Translations under genes and position numbers: made by a program | The notes under the pieces: generated by a model | Database searches by the model: none | Seen by the model: the letters and a program-made list of their open reading frames with translations, nothing else | Told to the model about the DNA's origin: nothing | Shown here: piece after piece, positions 47,576 to 59,399 of the stretch | How the letters are laid out: each line of letters opens with the position of its first letter | Numbering within the stretch: position 1 is the first letter of the stretch | Assembly: GCA_032717465.1 (NCBI GenBank) | Contig: CM064690.1 | Coordinates: 11,276,093 to 11,340,092, forward strand | DNA: 64,000 nt | Source of the DNA: Coenobita brevimanus | Taxonomy: Eukaryota; Arthropoda; Malacostraca; Decapoda; Coenobitidae | Reading direction: 5' to 3'

Positions 47576-49270
47576 TGCTGCCAGGCGATCGAACACCCAA
47601 CATCCACCGCCCCTCCCCCAACCCCAGTGTAAGCGTTGTTGGATAGATGTGGAGCGGCCAAAGCTGGTGATGTTACAGTGTGTCATGATCGTTTTTATAA
47701 ACAACCAGAATCAGTAGGGGTAAGTATATCAAGGCATTTAATGTGTAATACTGTGCTGTTATCCAGAACATTATAGAAAGAAACGAAAATGAAAGACCTA
47801 CAATGTATTATGTGTTATTGTCTCTATACTTACATACTATATTGTAACAAATAAGTATAGCATAGTGAACAGCATCTGATGAAAGACATGATGTTTCTCA
47901 TACATTCTCGCTCCCACCACCACCACCCTTCTCTCTGGGTTGCTGTCTCCACCAAACGCCTCTCATACCCTCTCGTCCCCCACTTCCACCCATTGTTAAC
48001 CAACTTAAACAAAGATAGTGATGAAATGATCCGTCAGGTATTGATCATATTATATCATGATACACCTCTGCATTAGGCACCAACAAATAAATAACATACA
48101 ATACTCCGGTATACCTGCCAACCATTTCATCCTGTTGTAGGTGTTAGGTGATATATGCACTGCAAGTTGAACCTTGTGTTACATGGACATACGGTTGTCT
48201 ATGTTAATAGATGTTGTGTGGTTTTGGATGTCCATTAATTCGTATTAAGGTGGTAATTTAAGCCTTACATTATAAACACGTAAAGTTTTTTGTTCCTGTC
48301 ATTATTGGATGAAGGAAACGAATCAGGGATCGGCTCTGACGAACCACAACTCTTTGCTTTAACGAAAATATTCCGACCTCTTGTCGCAATAATAACAGTG
48401 TCATCATGTATATGACTGAATATGGGTCAGTCGTATACATAATGACACTGTCAATGGTTGTCAAGAGGTTGATATATTTTCGCTAAAGCAGAGAGTTTGT
48501 GGTTCGTCAGAGCCGATCCCTGATTCGTTTCCTTCATCCAATAATGACAGGAACATAAACTTTACGTGTTTATAATGTAAGGCTTAAATTACCACCTTAA
48601 TACGAATTAATGGACATCCAAAACCACACAACATCTATTAACGATAGACAACCGTATGTCCATGTAACACAAGGTTCAACTTGCAGTGCATATATCACCT
48701 AACACCTACAACAGGATGAAATGGTTGGCAGATATACCGGGGTATTGTATGTTATTTATTTGTTGGTGCCTAATGCAGAGGTGTATCATGATATAATATG
48801 ATCAATACCTGACCGATCATTTCATCACTATCTTTGTTTATGTTGGTTAACAATGGATGGAAGTGGGGGACGAGAGGGTATGAGAGGCGTTTGGTGGAGA
48901 CAGCAACCCAGAGAGAAGGGTGGTGGTGGTGGGAGCGAGAATGTATGAGAAACATCATATCTTTCATCAGATGCTGTTCACTATACTATAATTATTTGCT
49001 ACATTATAATATAGTATGTAAGTATGTGGACAATAACACATAATATATCGTAGGTCTTTCATTTTCGTTTCTTTCTATTAAGTTCTGGATAACAGCACAG
49101 TATTACACATTAGATGCCTTGATATACTTACCCCTACTGATTCTGATTGTTTATAAAAACGATCATGACACACTGTAACATCATCAACTTTGGCCGTTCC
49201 ACATCTATCCAACAACGCTTACACTAGGGTTGGGGGAGGGGCTGTGGATGTTGGGTGTTCGATCGCCTGG
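47576..49270. repeat. Palindrome core: near-perfect arms of about 844 bp around a 7-bp spacer
   Basis: Positions pair as x and 96846 minus x over the whole block without net indels. The spacer is ATATGGG at 48420-48426. Only a handful of substitutions separate the arms in the parts compared base by base. Both arms encode the same short shadow ORF (47879-48076 plus; 48770-48967 minus), which is not a gene. Confidence 0.93.
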
Positions 49271-49389
49271 CCGCTCACTGGCCCCGACTCCGGCTATTAG
49301 GGGAGGAGAGATTAGTGCTTTCGGGTGTACACCCCATATTTTTCCACGGATGTGTAACTTCAGATAATAGAGGAAAGATTAACTCTGCT

Positions 49390-49665
49390 CGTTTGACATA
49401 GGAGGATTGAGAGATAAGCTAAAAGGTTTTTATTTCACATAATATGGTTGCCAGAAACTAAGACAAACCAAAGTATATGTGCACCAGATTCACTATCTGT
49501 TCTAATCCTTCAAGGCATGGAGGGCACCGTGGAAGTATAATACTTCCGGTTGAAAATTCTCTATCAGAACAGAACTAATTAAAAGTGTAAACATGAGTTA
49601 TGAGGGACAGATTTGGGTAGTACTGTTTGTTTCCCTATCGTTAAGTTTGGTTGCGTGTATATACA
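49390..49665 (-). repeat. Displaced arm segment (partner of 40865-41105)
   Basis: Reverse complement of the left-arm segment between the two (AC)n tracts (shared AGATTTGGGTAGTAC, CTAATTAAAAGTGTA, TTCTAATCCTTCA, GGTTGCCAGAAACT). In the right arm it sits about 3.7 kb nearer the centre than collinearity predicts. Confidence 0.8.
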
Positions 49666-50059
49666 CCTCCCGAGGATTCAAGTTACTGTAACATCTATTT
49701 TTTGGTGCTCTTAATGCAAATGTGGTGAATGTACGACACATAATCGTGATGGGAAATTTCTGTGCCAGGGTTGCTAATCCATCCATTTCGACACAGTGAA
49801 TGATCTATATGGTTGTCATGTAATTATAAATGTGATAATTAATAGCCATGGTAGAATTTCTCTTTAGTAATAGCTAACCATTTGTCATACAAAGGTATTT
49901 GGCTGGGCGGAAACCTATCTCACAGGAAAAAAAAAAAATAATAATAATTAGATATCTGAGACTGCCTCTTGTGAGGAGTCGTGTTGCAGATTTAATTAAG
50001 GAAATGGAAGTGAACCAGGACATTGTAGGGTCTGATCATGCGTCACATGCTGTGGAAGT

Positions 50060-50960
50060 AGATGTAAATAACTGTGTGTGTATATCTGCACCACTTGCAG
50101 TAAAAATACAAGTAATTGACCGTGAACAGCATGTATACCTGCACCACTTGCTGTAGAAATAGATGTACAGTAACTCACTGTGTATGCACACCTGCAACAT
50201 TAGCTGTAGAAGTAGATAAACTGACCATCTATGTGCACATATACCTGCAACACTTGCTGTAGAATTACATATAACTGACCGTGTACGAGTATGTATACTT
50301 GCACCACTTGCTGTAGAAGCAAATGTAACTGACCATGTATGTATACCTGAACAACTTGCTGTAAATGTATCGGACAGTGTATGTATACCTGCACCACTTC
50401 CTGTAAATGTAACTGACCGTGTATGTATACCTGCATCACTTGCTGTTAAAGTAACTGACTGTATGTATACCTGCACCACTTGCTGTACATGACTGACAGT
50501 GTATGTATACCTGAACCACTTGCTGTACATGACTAACAGTGTATGTATACCTGCACCACTTGCTGTACATGACTGACAGTGTATGTATACCTGCACCACT
50601 TGCTGTTAAAGTAGCTGACTGTATGTATACCTGCACCACTTGCTGTAAATGTAAATGACAATGTATGTATACCTGCACCACTTGCAGTAAATGTAACTGA
50701 AAATGTATGTATACTCGCACCACTTGCTGTAAATGTAACTGACCGTTTATGTATACCTGCATCACTTGCCGTAAATGTAACTGACCTGTATGTATAATTG
50801 CATCACTTGCTGTAAATGTAACTGACCGTGTATATATACCTGCATCACTTGATGTGAATGTAATTGACAGTGTATGTATACCTGGATCACTTGCTCTAAC
50901 TGTAACTGTCCGTGTATGTACGCCCGCACAATATGCTGTAAATGTAACTGACTGTGTATG
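50060..50960 (-). repeat. Minisatellite, about twenty 40-50 bp units (right arm)
   Basis: Consensus-like pieces TGTATGTATACCTGCACCAC, TTGCTGTAAATGTAACTGAC recur head to tail. Counterpart of 43855-44275, roughly doubled in length. Confidence 0.88.
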
Positions 50961-51925
50961 TATACCTGCACCACTGCTTTTGGAGAAAGCTTAAAATTTA
51001 GGTCAGTCATACCAAAACCCAGTTGCCACTCATCTGAGTGGACTGTCTCATAAAATAGTGGACTTTGGTAAATGCACACACGAAATGATGATATGCATGC
51101 CACCCACCCTCCATAATCTCCAAGCTGAACAGTTGCCTGGTGTGGTGGATGAAGGTTATTATATTATGGATCGGGTTGGAAAGTCGACCATGAAAAATAT
51201 AAATGGGAATGACTGACGGTGGGAGACTGCTCATCCTCGGTGAAACTTCATGTAAATTTACTCACACAAGTTTGCATTTATTTGGTTAAGCATTAGGGTG
51301 ACAATTCAGCTTTTATAATGGTTAGTAACAAAGTCAAATCTTTTGACGTGAAAGTATGTTAAGGTATTTTCATTAATTACTAATATTGATTTGCATTTGT
51401 TAAGTGCATTTTTAGAGTTATCTGATGTTACATGAAAAGGTTTAAACGAAAGTAAACCCGCCATGGAGTGTGAAAGGAGGACTGGAGAATAATGATGATG
51501 ATGATGATGATTTAGTGTCCTATGTATATATAATACACTCTCAAAGTATACCTCTATTGGTCTGTAGCGCTTCGTTGTATTATTTTGCAAATACAGTATT
51601 ACAGTATATATGTCTGGGAGGGTATTATTATATATATGTATTTGTAAATATATGTGCGTGTGTTTGTGTACACTTGAATGCATGTTTAGTGTATGAATAT
51701 TTCTGTGCACAAGTTAAGTCTATGTGCATATGTTTTAAAACAGTGTGGGGCTCAACAGTCTATGGAAAGTACTACATTACAAACAGGATATGAAAACACT
51801 GTACGTGTTTATAAAAAAAAAAAAATGTTTCTTCATGTTCAGAAGTGCAGAACACACTATGTAATATCAGTTTGCTGGCCAAAAATTTTGAATGCAGTGC
51901 TTTTCTTTAAGGTGGTTGGTGGAGG

Positions 51926-52680
51926 TGTGGCGTATATTACACCACAAAGTATTGTACCTAGCATTTCACTTACATACGTGGTTTCCTTCCCTCGTGGTTT
52001 TTTCCGCATTTCACCTACACACGTGGTTTCCTTCCCTCGTGGCTGTCCCCACCTTGTTTTCGGAATTAGCATGGCTACTCGTGCCGCTACCAATAGTATT
52101 TAATTTCTCATTCCTTCCTCAGGTGTACCAGTGCAGCTTCCACTGATTTTCAAATTCTCTTCCCTCCTCACCTGTAGTGGTGCCTAAACCAATCAAATTT
52201 GCCTATTCAGGCGACCTAGGCCTACCGGTGCTGCGCCTACCTCATTAAGGGACTAAAAACCGAGCGGGCAACCTAGCTCACTCTTCTTTCCACTCAGAAC
52301 TTCACCAGGCTACTACCTGCCTTGCTCTCCGTCTCTCCTGGTAAAATCTGGCCACGTGGTACAACTTTACGTATACGATACACATAAAAACAACAGCCCG
52401 GCTCCCCCACTTCTCACTAAATTCATTACTCATATTCTTAGTCTGTAATTATTCATTCATGTAATTGATCTACACATGTTGTATTGTACTGGGCCTGTAC
52501 TATTTTGAAATCATGCAATAAGTCTGTACTGTTCCAAGTCAATAATCACTGCCCTGTCTATTTCTTCCCAACACATTGGCGTTTATTTAACCTTACCATT
52601 TGCCTTGGTCTAGCACCTAGTAAGATATATATCCCCATAACCAAAAATGACAGTGGTGATCCCAATCTTATAACACCACA
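51926..52680. mobile_element. Solo LTR (755 bp) with 4-bp target duplication, right arm only
   Basis: It begins TGTGG and ends CCACA (TG..CA ends), flanked by GAGG at 51922-51925 and 52681-52684. The left arm (near 42905-42930) continues across the site without it. The interior has no ORF; an AATAAG sequence near 52518 and a GT-rich stretch after it could be a polyadenylation region. Four-base duplication fits Gypsy/ERV-type integrases; orientation is not certain. Confidence 0.75.
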
Positions 52681-53301
52681 GAGGCCCACCATCCACTCAC
52701 TCGATGTAGTCTGCATTAGGTGTCTGCCTTTCCTCTCTTCCTTCCTTCCTTCCTCTTCTGTCTTTCCCTCATTCTTTCCTCTTCCTTCTGCCTACGGGTG
52801 ACTTTACATTCCCTCTTCTTTCTTTCTTTCCTTCCTTCATTCCTCATCCTTCTGCCTATAGGTGACTCTACACTGAGTGACAAACCAAATGGTTTCCTGA
52901 ACGACAAGGAAGCCATTTACTTCGTAGAGTGGTAACCATATAACCAAATTATAGCACCTGGTGGTTTGGTGGGTAATTAAGGCGCTCCAATCGGATTAAG
53001 TCTGTGTAGGTTTATATCCATGAGGTGGTTCGGGTTTATTGCTCACGTAATGCCACACAGGGATGACTGAGGCTGGTCACTCCCATCCTATATCAGAACT
53101 AACTTCCCTAGCCCCGGGCTCCTACTCTTCTCAGGGGGCAACACAGGACTGGATGATGGATGGATGGATGGATGGCTTTTCTACATATACTCGTAAATAA
53201 CTTATCAATTTGCACATAGTGCAAAGTATATGTGTATGGAAAAAATTAAAATGCACTTTTTGACCATAAACCATTAATACTACTAGTAGTACGAATGTAT
53301 A

Positions 53302-53302
<1 letters not shown>

Positions 53303-53377
<75 letters not shown>
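53303..53377. repeat. (GT)n microsatellite
   Basis: About 75 bases of perfect GT. It is the site where the right arm lacks the segment found at 40865-41105 in the left arm. Confidence 0.95.
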
Positions 53378-53379
<2 letters not shown>

Positions 53380-53989
53380 AGTGGGTATGTATGTGCAGGC
53401 TGTCTGTACGGAGTTGCGACTGTTTATGTGTAGGTGTGAGTATCTGTTGAGGTGGGCTGTAGGATATTACACAAGCCATCTCCATAATGTGTTGTATCTA
53501 CGTAAACAAGTAAACATAAGCAATACTTTACAATATTTCCAATTTCACAGTAATCACTCTTCCTACATACTCACCCCATTCCAAGTCGAACTTTGTTAGC
53601 ATGTGGAAGAGCTAATTCTGCACATCACTACCCCTCCAACTACACAGTTCTCCACGTCTGTATCCAACACCCTTCCTACAAACACCCTTCTCCTATTAGT
53701 ACTTCGCCAGCATGGGAAAGAGCTAATTCTGGGTCTCATTCGCCTACACAGTCTTGCATTTTCTCATGCTTCTCTTTTCCAAAACACACCTCTTTCCCCT
53801 TCGTACTCCGTCATCATGGGGAAGGGTTAATTCTGGCTGTTACTCTCCCTCCGAATAGATGGTCCTGTCCTACACTAAAAAGAGATAAAGATACAGGTTC
53901 AGCCTATAGCTCCCGGATTATGTTAAACTGAGAAAAGACCTAACAGAGAGTGAGAAAAAAAATCGACTGACTCTTGCTTTACTATGGAC

Positions 53990-54235
53990 ATGATATATAC
54001 ATCCAGGTCCTTTTTCTTGCAATATAACAACTGGAAGAGGTGGCCACAAACAAACTGCCTCCATGTTACCCCGTCATCCATCATCAGACTGCCCTCCCTC
54101 CAACTCACATCACCATTGTTCATGTACCGCTTAATCGCATCCCTCCACTTCATTCTCGGTCTCCCAGTACCATTCTGCACTTCCACCTCACTCACATTCA
54201 CCCTCCTATACTCTGTTTACTTTAACTTTGCCTAA
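53990..54235 (-). mobile_element. Decayed RTE 3' end in the right arm
   Basis: Partner of 39990-40190. The minus strand reads NVSEVEVQNGTGRPRMKW and RYMNNGDVSWREGSLM, an RTE C-terminus, with a decayed end. Confidence 0.7.
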
Positions 54236-55110
54236 TACTGTCGTCTTAGTTTTCTGTGCCGAGATGTACAGTTGCGGACATATCAAACACCCCGTCCACC
54301 AAAGAGGTGGTGTAATGCTCTCCACATCTGGCAACACTGACAGGTATCGAACTTCACCAGGTTTTGTTTGGTCGCTAGGACGAACCGAACACGCTTATCA
54401 TTGCCGCTGTACGCAGTTATTGGTGCTAATGTAATATATAAGCAATGTTCCGCCAGAAATTATATTGATAATAGCATATCATGATTATTGTAACTTTTTA
54501 AACTTATGTCTCACAATACTCCCTCTATATAATGGCAGTTATTATGAATGACACGGATTTCCTGAGTGGTTTAGTTTCGAGTCATGAGCCATGAAACAGT
54601 TAACAGTTCATAGTTGTCGGCTTCGTCTCAACTATACTTGACATTGGTAGACCTCTGTAATCGACGCAAGTTCACTACGTACAGGTGGTGTCGCAACAGG
54701 AGGCGACAGGGTGGGAGTGGGGGACCTGGGAGACGGGGGAGGTGGGTGAGGAAACTATGGGCTCGAGGAGAGAGGTGACGGGTTAGGGAACGATTGACTA
54801 TGTTAGACAAAAGGAGCTACTATGGGAGGGATAAATTACAAGGTGATGACACGGCCAACTCATTATTTTATAGAGACTATTGAATATTCCCGTCAGAACA
54901 AGAAATGTTATGTTCACGTTGCCACGTGTTGTCACTGACCGTGATGCCTTGTGACACTTCACGACACAAATTTCACTGAGTGGCTCAGTAGCCCAGTAAT
55001 ATGAATATATTGACTATTTGTTTATGTGGAAATATTATGACACGTCCCTACAGTTTGTCAGATGTTACAGCTGTCGCCACAGTGATTGGGAATTTCTCTT
55101 GTAGCCAAAA

Positions 55111-55483
55111 GCTCCGGCCACACGAGCGGGCAGTGACTGGCTGGCTGTGTGTGCACTTGGTGGAGTCTGTCGGGCACGACGGTGATGTCTGTGAGGACAT
55201 AGGTGGTCTCTGGGTAGGTGGTCGGTAGCGCTTGAGTAAGGTATGACAATGGCCAACACAGTTCGTACGAGAGAAATAGCACTGTATAGCACAATAATCG
55301 CTGGACTAGTGAAGAAAGAAAAGAAACCATTAAGTGAGAAAAAAAACGGGCAGTGGCTGGCGATTTCACTCAACAATGGGCACAGGCTGTCCGTTGGTTT
55401 GCCCATCCAACTTGTCACAAATTGTCCGATGACGGACTTCTCTCTCGTGCCTCCCAATCACTGTCCGCTAGTGTAGACGGGAC
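55111..55483. mobile_element. Candidate PIF/Harbinger-like MITE
   Basis: CCACACGAGCGGGCAGTGAC near the left end is mirrored by CTACACTAGCGGACAGTGAT (inverted) at the right. Inside, the plus strand has short open stretches (e.g. VKKEKKPLSEKKNGQW) too short to call. The target duplication could not be fixed. Confidence 0.5.
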
Positions 55484-55884
55484 ATTACGCAGTATCATCA
55501 TGGATGATGATTGATAATGCAAACAGAATAGTGATAGGCTTGTGTAGATTTTTCCTTTATTACCAATAAATATGAACAGTCTGACAGTAACGATGGTCTC
55601 TATGGCTCTCATTAATATCTTTATGGCACCGATGTAAAATAAGGGTGGATTTACCTAACCGAGGTTTATGTCACAATTTTCTGTAGGCTTTGTCGTTTTT
55701 GGCTCTCGATTTTACACTTTGCCAGTGGTTATCAGTTTTATTTAGGGTCATAATGAGCAACTGTCGTATGAACCAAGCATTCCTTCACAAATCCTCGAGT
55801 CAGTAATGATGGAACAGTGTTGTAATGTCTGCAGTCATCCAGTCTGAGCACTTAAGCATTGTATCACCTATGCCATTAGTTACA

Positions 55885-56397
55885 GAAATGCGTCCATCCA
55901 ACCATCCATCATCCAATCTTATGTTGCCCCATGAGGAACGTAGGAGCCCGGGACTAGGCAAGTTGGTCCTGACATTTAAGATAAGAGGGACTACCCTCAA
56001 TCATCCCTGAGTGGCATTACGTGAGCAATAAACCCCAACCACCCACTGGATATAAACCTACACCGATTCAGTCCGATTGGAGCTCATTAATTACTCATTA
56101 AACCACCAGGCGCCATAATTTGATTATATGGTCACTCAACGATGTAAATGGTTTCCTGGTCGTGCGGGAAACCATCTGGCTTGTCACTTAGTGTAGAGTC
56201 ATCCATATACAGAAGGAAGAGGAAAGAATGAAGGAAAGAGAGACAGAGGAGGGAGTGTAAAGTCACCTGTAGACAAAAGGAAGAGGAAAGAATGAAGGAA
56301 AGAAAGAAGAAGAAGGAAGGACGAGAAGAAAGGGCAGACACCCAAAGCAGCACTACATCGAGTGAGTGGATGGTGAGCGCAACCACCTACCACTAAT
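55885..56397 (+). repeat. Third copy of a 0.5-kb dispersed repeat found in both palindrome arms
   Basis: Same orientation as 41650-42935 (which has the hAT insert) and reverse of 52681-53165. Shared: CATGAGGA.CGTAGGAGCC, GGATATAAACCTACAC, TTGTCACTTAGTGTAGAGTC, GGAAGAGGAAAGAATGAAGG repeated, and ACATCGAGTGAGTGGATGGT. A (CATC)n-like start suggests a dispersed element. Confidence 0.75.
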
Positions 56398-56801
56398 GGT
56401 GCAGAAATCGTTTGTAGTAAATGCTAGCACACACATTACCTACAGTGTGTTTTGTTATGCTAAACACCCGTGTAGCGTTCACACTCTAATAAACTGACAA
56501 GATAAAGATCAATTCGAGTATTAGTGTCAAGTCAGTTTTGGTTTATGATATAGGCGTCCACGTCAGACTGTTTTGGTGAAAGGTGCATACTGACAAGCAT
56601 CACCTGGAACCTGAAAAATACTGAAATGCAGTTAATCCAAGTGCCTCAAAATAAAATACGTCAATGTTTATGGAAACGAGGCAATACAACATGCATGCAG
56701 CACCAGACGATGGCAACAGTAGGCAAGGCTTCCCAGTAAACTTCGGGCTTGTGTATCACTCTGCCACCCCTTATATAATTACACACACAGACACACCCGA
56801 G

Positions 56802-56803
<2 letters not shown>

Positions 56804-56884
<81 letters not shown>
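56804..56884. repeat. (AT)n microsatellite at the SINE 3' end
   Basis: About 80 bases of AT with one G interruption. Confidence 0.95.
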
Positions 56885-56886
<2 letters not shown>

Positions 56887-57272
56887 TCATCAACCGTTTG
56901 AGTATCCACTGCAGGACCGGCCTATCCCGACCGAAGCGGGGACGATACAGCCAATGTATCTCTACCAAGTAGCTTAGGCTGTCTAGTAATGATTGATTGT
57001 ATGTGGGGTGAGAAGTGCTTGTAAGTGTAATTGTAGTGTTGTAGTGGCTATGGATGTGTGTGTAGTCTGTGAACCAAGTGTAATCGGCCCGCACAAGCCG
57101 ACTGGGTGCAAGCATACTTTATAGTAAGCGATACTGGTTCAACCACAGCACCCCTTGTGTCCGCCAATGTAGTGCGTGGCCGGGTGAACACTCCCATAGT
57201 TTATTACCCTGGCGGGGCGCGAACCCTGGTTCACCCGTGTACGAAACGCACACTCTACCACTGTACCACAGA

Positions 57273-57276
<4 letters not shown>
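56885..57276 (-). mobile_element. tRNA-derived SINE, family 2
   Basis: On the minus strand the head GCCTCTGTGGTACAGTGGTA (A box, TGGTACAGTGG) is followed by GGGTTCGCGCCCCGCC (B box) with tRNA-like spacing and then a 300-base body ending in GATGATATAT and (AT)n. Copy not seen elsewhere in the window. Confidence 0.65.

Positions 57277-57306
<30 letters not shown>
57275..57306. repeat. (CT)n microsatellite
   Basis: Perfect CT run next to the SINE head. Confidence 0.95.
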
Positions 57307-57309
<3 letters not shown>

Positions 57310-57516
57310 GCTCCTTTCGTCTACCAAAGTCGACCGTCTCCTATCCTATCACCCCTCTCCTCTAGGCCCTAGTTCGACCACTATTATCCCCTTCCTCACC
57401 CACCTCCCCTGCCTCCCAGGTCCCCCATCCCCACCCTGTCACCTCCTGTGGCACACCTCCGGTATGTAGTGAACTTGCTTCGATTTCAGAGGTCTACCAA
57501 TGTCAGGTTTACGGTA

Positions 57517-57715
57517 GGGACGATGAGCGTCACGCGCGCTCGGATGTTTCGGCCACGGACGTTTGAGCCATGGGCCACCACCGTAGGACGTTTTGGGTAT
57601 GAGTTAGGTTAGGTTAGGTTAGGTAAGGTTCACAACACTTCACACTTCAAAACATCCTTGGTTGGTGTCCCATGGCCCAGACGTTCGTGGCCGAAACGTC
57701 CTACATTCGGCGTCA
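57517..57715. mobile_element. Foldback MITE enclosing a short (TTAGG)n tract
   Basis: The left arm contains TTTCGGCCACGGACGTTTG and GCCATGGGCCACCA; the right arm, inverted, has TTTCGGCCACGAACGTCTG and GCCATGGGACACCA. Between them lie TTAGG units at 57604-57623 plus TAAGG. It interrupts one inverted arm of the 54269-58120 element; the other arm (54640-54660) lacks it. Confidence 0.7.
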
Positions 57716-58689
57716 CGATAATTTTCTGTTCATTGATAGCTGTGGGGAAGCCGACAACTATGACTTATATGATGAATTGTTAAATGTTTCATTGTTTATG
57801 ACTCGGAAGTAATCCACTCAGGAAATCCGTGTCATTCATAATAACAGCCATTATAAAGAAAGAGTGTTGTGAGACAAAATTTTAAAAACTTATAATAATC
57901 CAGATACGCTATTATCAGTATATTTTCTGGTGGAACATTGCACATGTATTACATTAGCATCAATAACTGCACACAGCGGCAATGACAATCGCTTTCGGTT
58001 CGTCCCAGCGAGCAAACGAAACCTGGTGAAGTTCCATACCTTCCAGTGTTACCAGATGCGTAGAGCATTGCATAACCTCGCTGGTGGACGGGGTGTTTCT
58101 GATTGACATGTCCGCAACTGTACCAATAAGAATGCTAGATTATGATGCTAACCAGAATTATTATGACAAGAATTTGGAACCTTAGTCTTTTCCTGTCACT
58201 GAGCTACGTGAAATAAGTTACGAAAGGACGAAAATCTGAGCTAAGTTAAGGTGGAAGAACTATAGATGATCTCTCATTCTTCACTCTATCCCAGTGACCA
58301 AATCATCTCAGGGCACATTTAACACTTTCCAGCACATTCTCACCATCACCACAGCTCTCCGTTACTCATTCAGACTATTACAGACGATTTGGCACAGCTG
58401 AAAGAACTCGTAGCTATCAATAGACTAATGAACAATATCCTGGCTTACCTTTCTATACCTCAGAAAAACAGGGAAGCTGTTTACACACTGTTGTCACTAA
58501 TGAAATATATACACAGCTTTTGAGTCATCACCCTCTCGCGGTAAGAGGGTGACCGATGGCATTCGGAGCTTCTAGGGTTCACAGAGTTCCAGTTCGAGAC
58601 AAAAGACTCGTTTCTATCTTGCTAAGTAATAATTTTTTTTTTTTTTTTCACCATACACTTTTTATCTTAGGGTGGTGTGTGAGTAACAC

Positions 58690-58965
58690 GCAGCAGACAG
58701 GAGGAATCCAAAAAATGGGATGGAGAGATATGTGATTAAATGTGGTGTGAGTTGGAAGAAAGGGGAGAGCTCAGCCAAGGGTGAGGTGAAGGGACAGAGT
58801 GGAGGTGTATCAGAGGGTGATGAGAGGTGGATGGAGAGGGAGAGTGAAATGAAGTGGATGGATGGGGTGGAGAGGTATAATTATGTGAATGAAGATACTG
58901 TAACTTGGGGAAAGGGCAGCATGATTGAGCATAGGGATTACGGCGTCTGAATATAGATGGGTAGG
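58690..58965 (+). mobile_element. Decayed RTE 3' end in the right arm, cut in two in the left arm
   Basis: It has GATGGGGTGGAGAGGTAT, ACTTGGGGAAAGGGCAGCAT, ATTACGGCGTCTGAATATAG and a GATGGGTAGGTAGG tail. In the left arm the same unit is split by the composite insertion (35450-35595 and 39232-39410). Confidence 0.75.
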
Positions 58966-59399
58966 TAGGTGGATTTTACATTTGAGTGATATGTACGATA
59001 AACATATGGACACTAAAAAAGGGCAGACATATCATTACTGAACTTTTCGGCATTAATCAAGTATGTCAGATTTCAGCCTAAACAAGGGTGCCAATAGATA
59101 AAAGTTAACTGCAACACAAAACCAGTACAGTATAAAGGTTTACTCCCGTTTATTTGTTTAAATGCACTTAAATGTTTTATTCAGGCATAGAGCAGATTAT
59201 TTTATGCAGGAGAGAGATATCTTTGGAGTTATAGCTCTACAGCTGTAGTTACCCTCATATGGTAGGGCGCGCTCCTGTAATCTAGCAGGGCTATATGGCC
59301 ATAATTGCCTAGCTCGGGGATTAAATCCCTCATATGATAGGGACAACTCTAGTACAGCATTTTATTCTGTCAAATACTAGACTATCTTCTTCACCTGAC

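Larger units (their letters stand above)
54269..58120. mobile_element. Foldback Tc1/mariner-like element with long inverted ends (3852 bp), right arm only
   Basis: TA at 54267-54268 and 58121-58122. Ends CAGTTGCGGACATATCAAAC and, inverted, CAGTTGCGGACATGTCAATC. The inverted arms are long: 54269-54800 pairs with about 57375-58120 (the latter interrupted by a foldback insert with TTAGG units). The left arm keeps the empty site at 39935-39950 (ATTGGTACATCTC). The central part carries a PIF/Harbinger-like MITE, a copy of a palindrome segment, an (AT)n run and a SINE. No transposase. Confidence 0.85.

Noticed and set aside
48420..48426. Hairpin sequencing artefact (read folding back on itself) as explanation for the palindrome
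   Set aside because: Arms carry different insertions with target duplications and accumulate substitutions, which a template fold-back would not create. Misjoining of two loci still needs read-level proof.
47879..48967. Two identical 65-residue ORFs on opposite strands near the palindrome centre
   Set aside because: Their identity only reflects the inverted repeat. No homology or codon conservation; His-rich part comes from a CCACCA repeat.
50060..50960. Regularly spaced repeat units resembling a CRISPR array
   Set aside because: Units are contiguous and similar throughout, without constant repeats and unique spacers. The genome is eukaryotic, and the opposite arm holds the same array as a minisatellite.
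57604..57628. Telomere or chromosome end
   Set aside because: Only four perfect TTAGG units enclosed in a small foldback element; far too short for a telomere.
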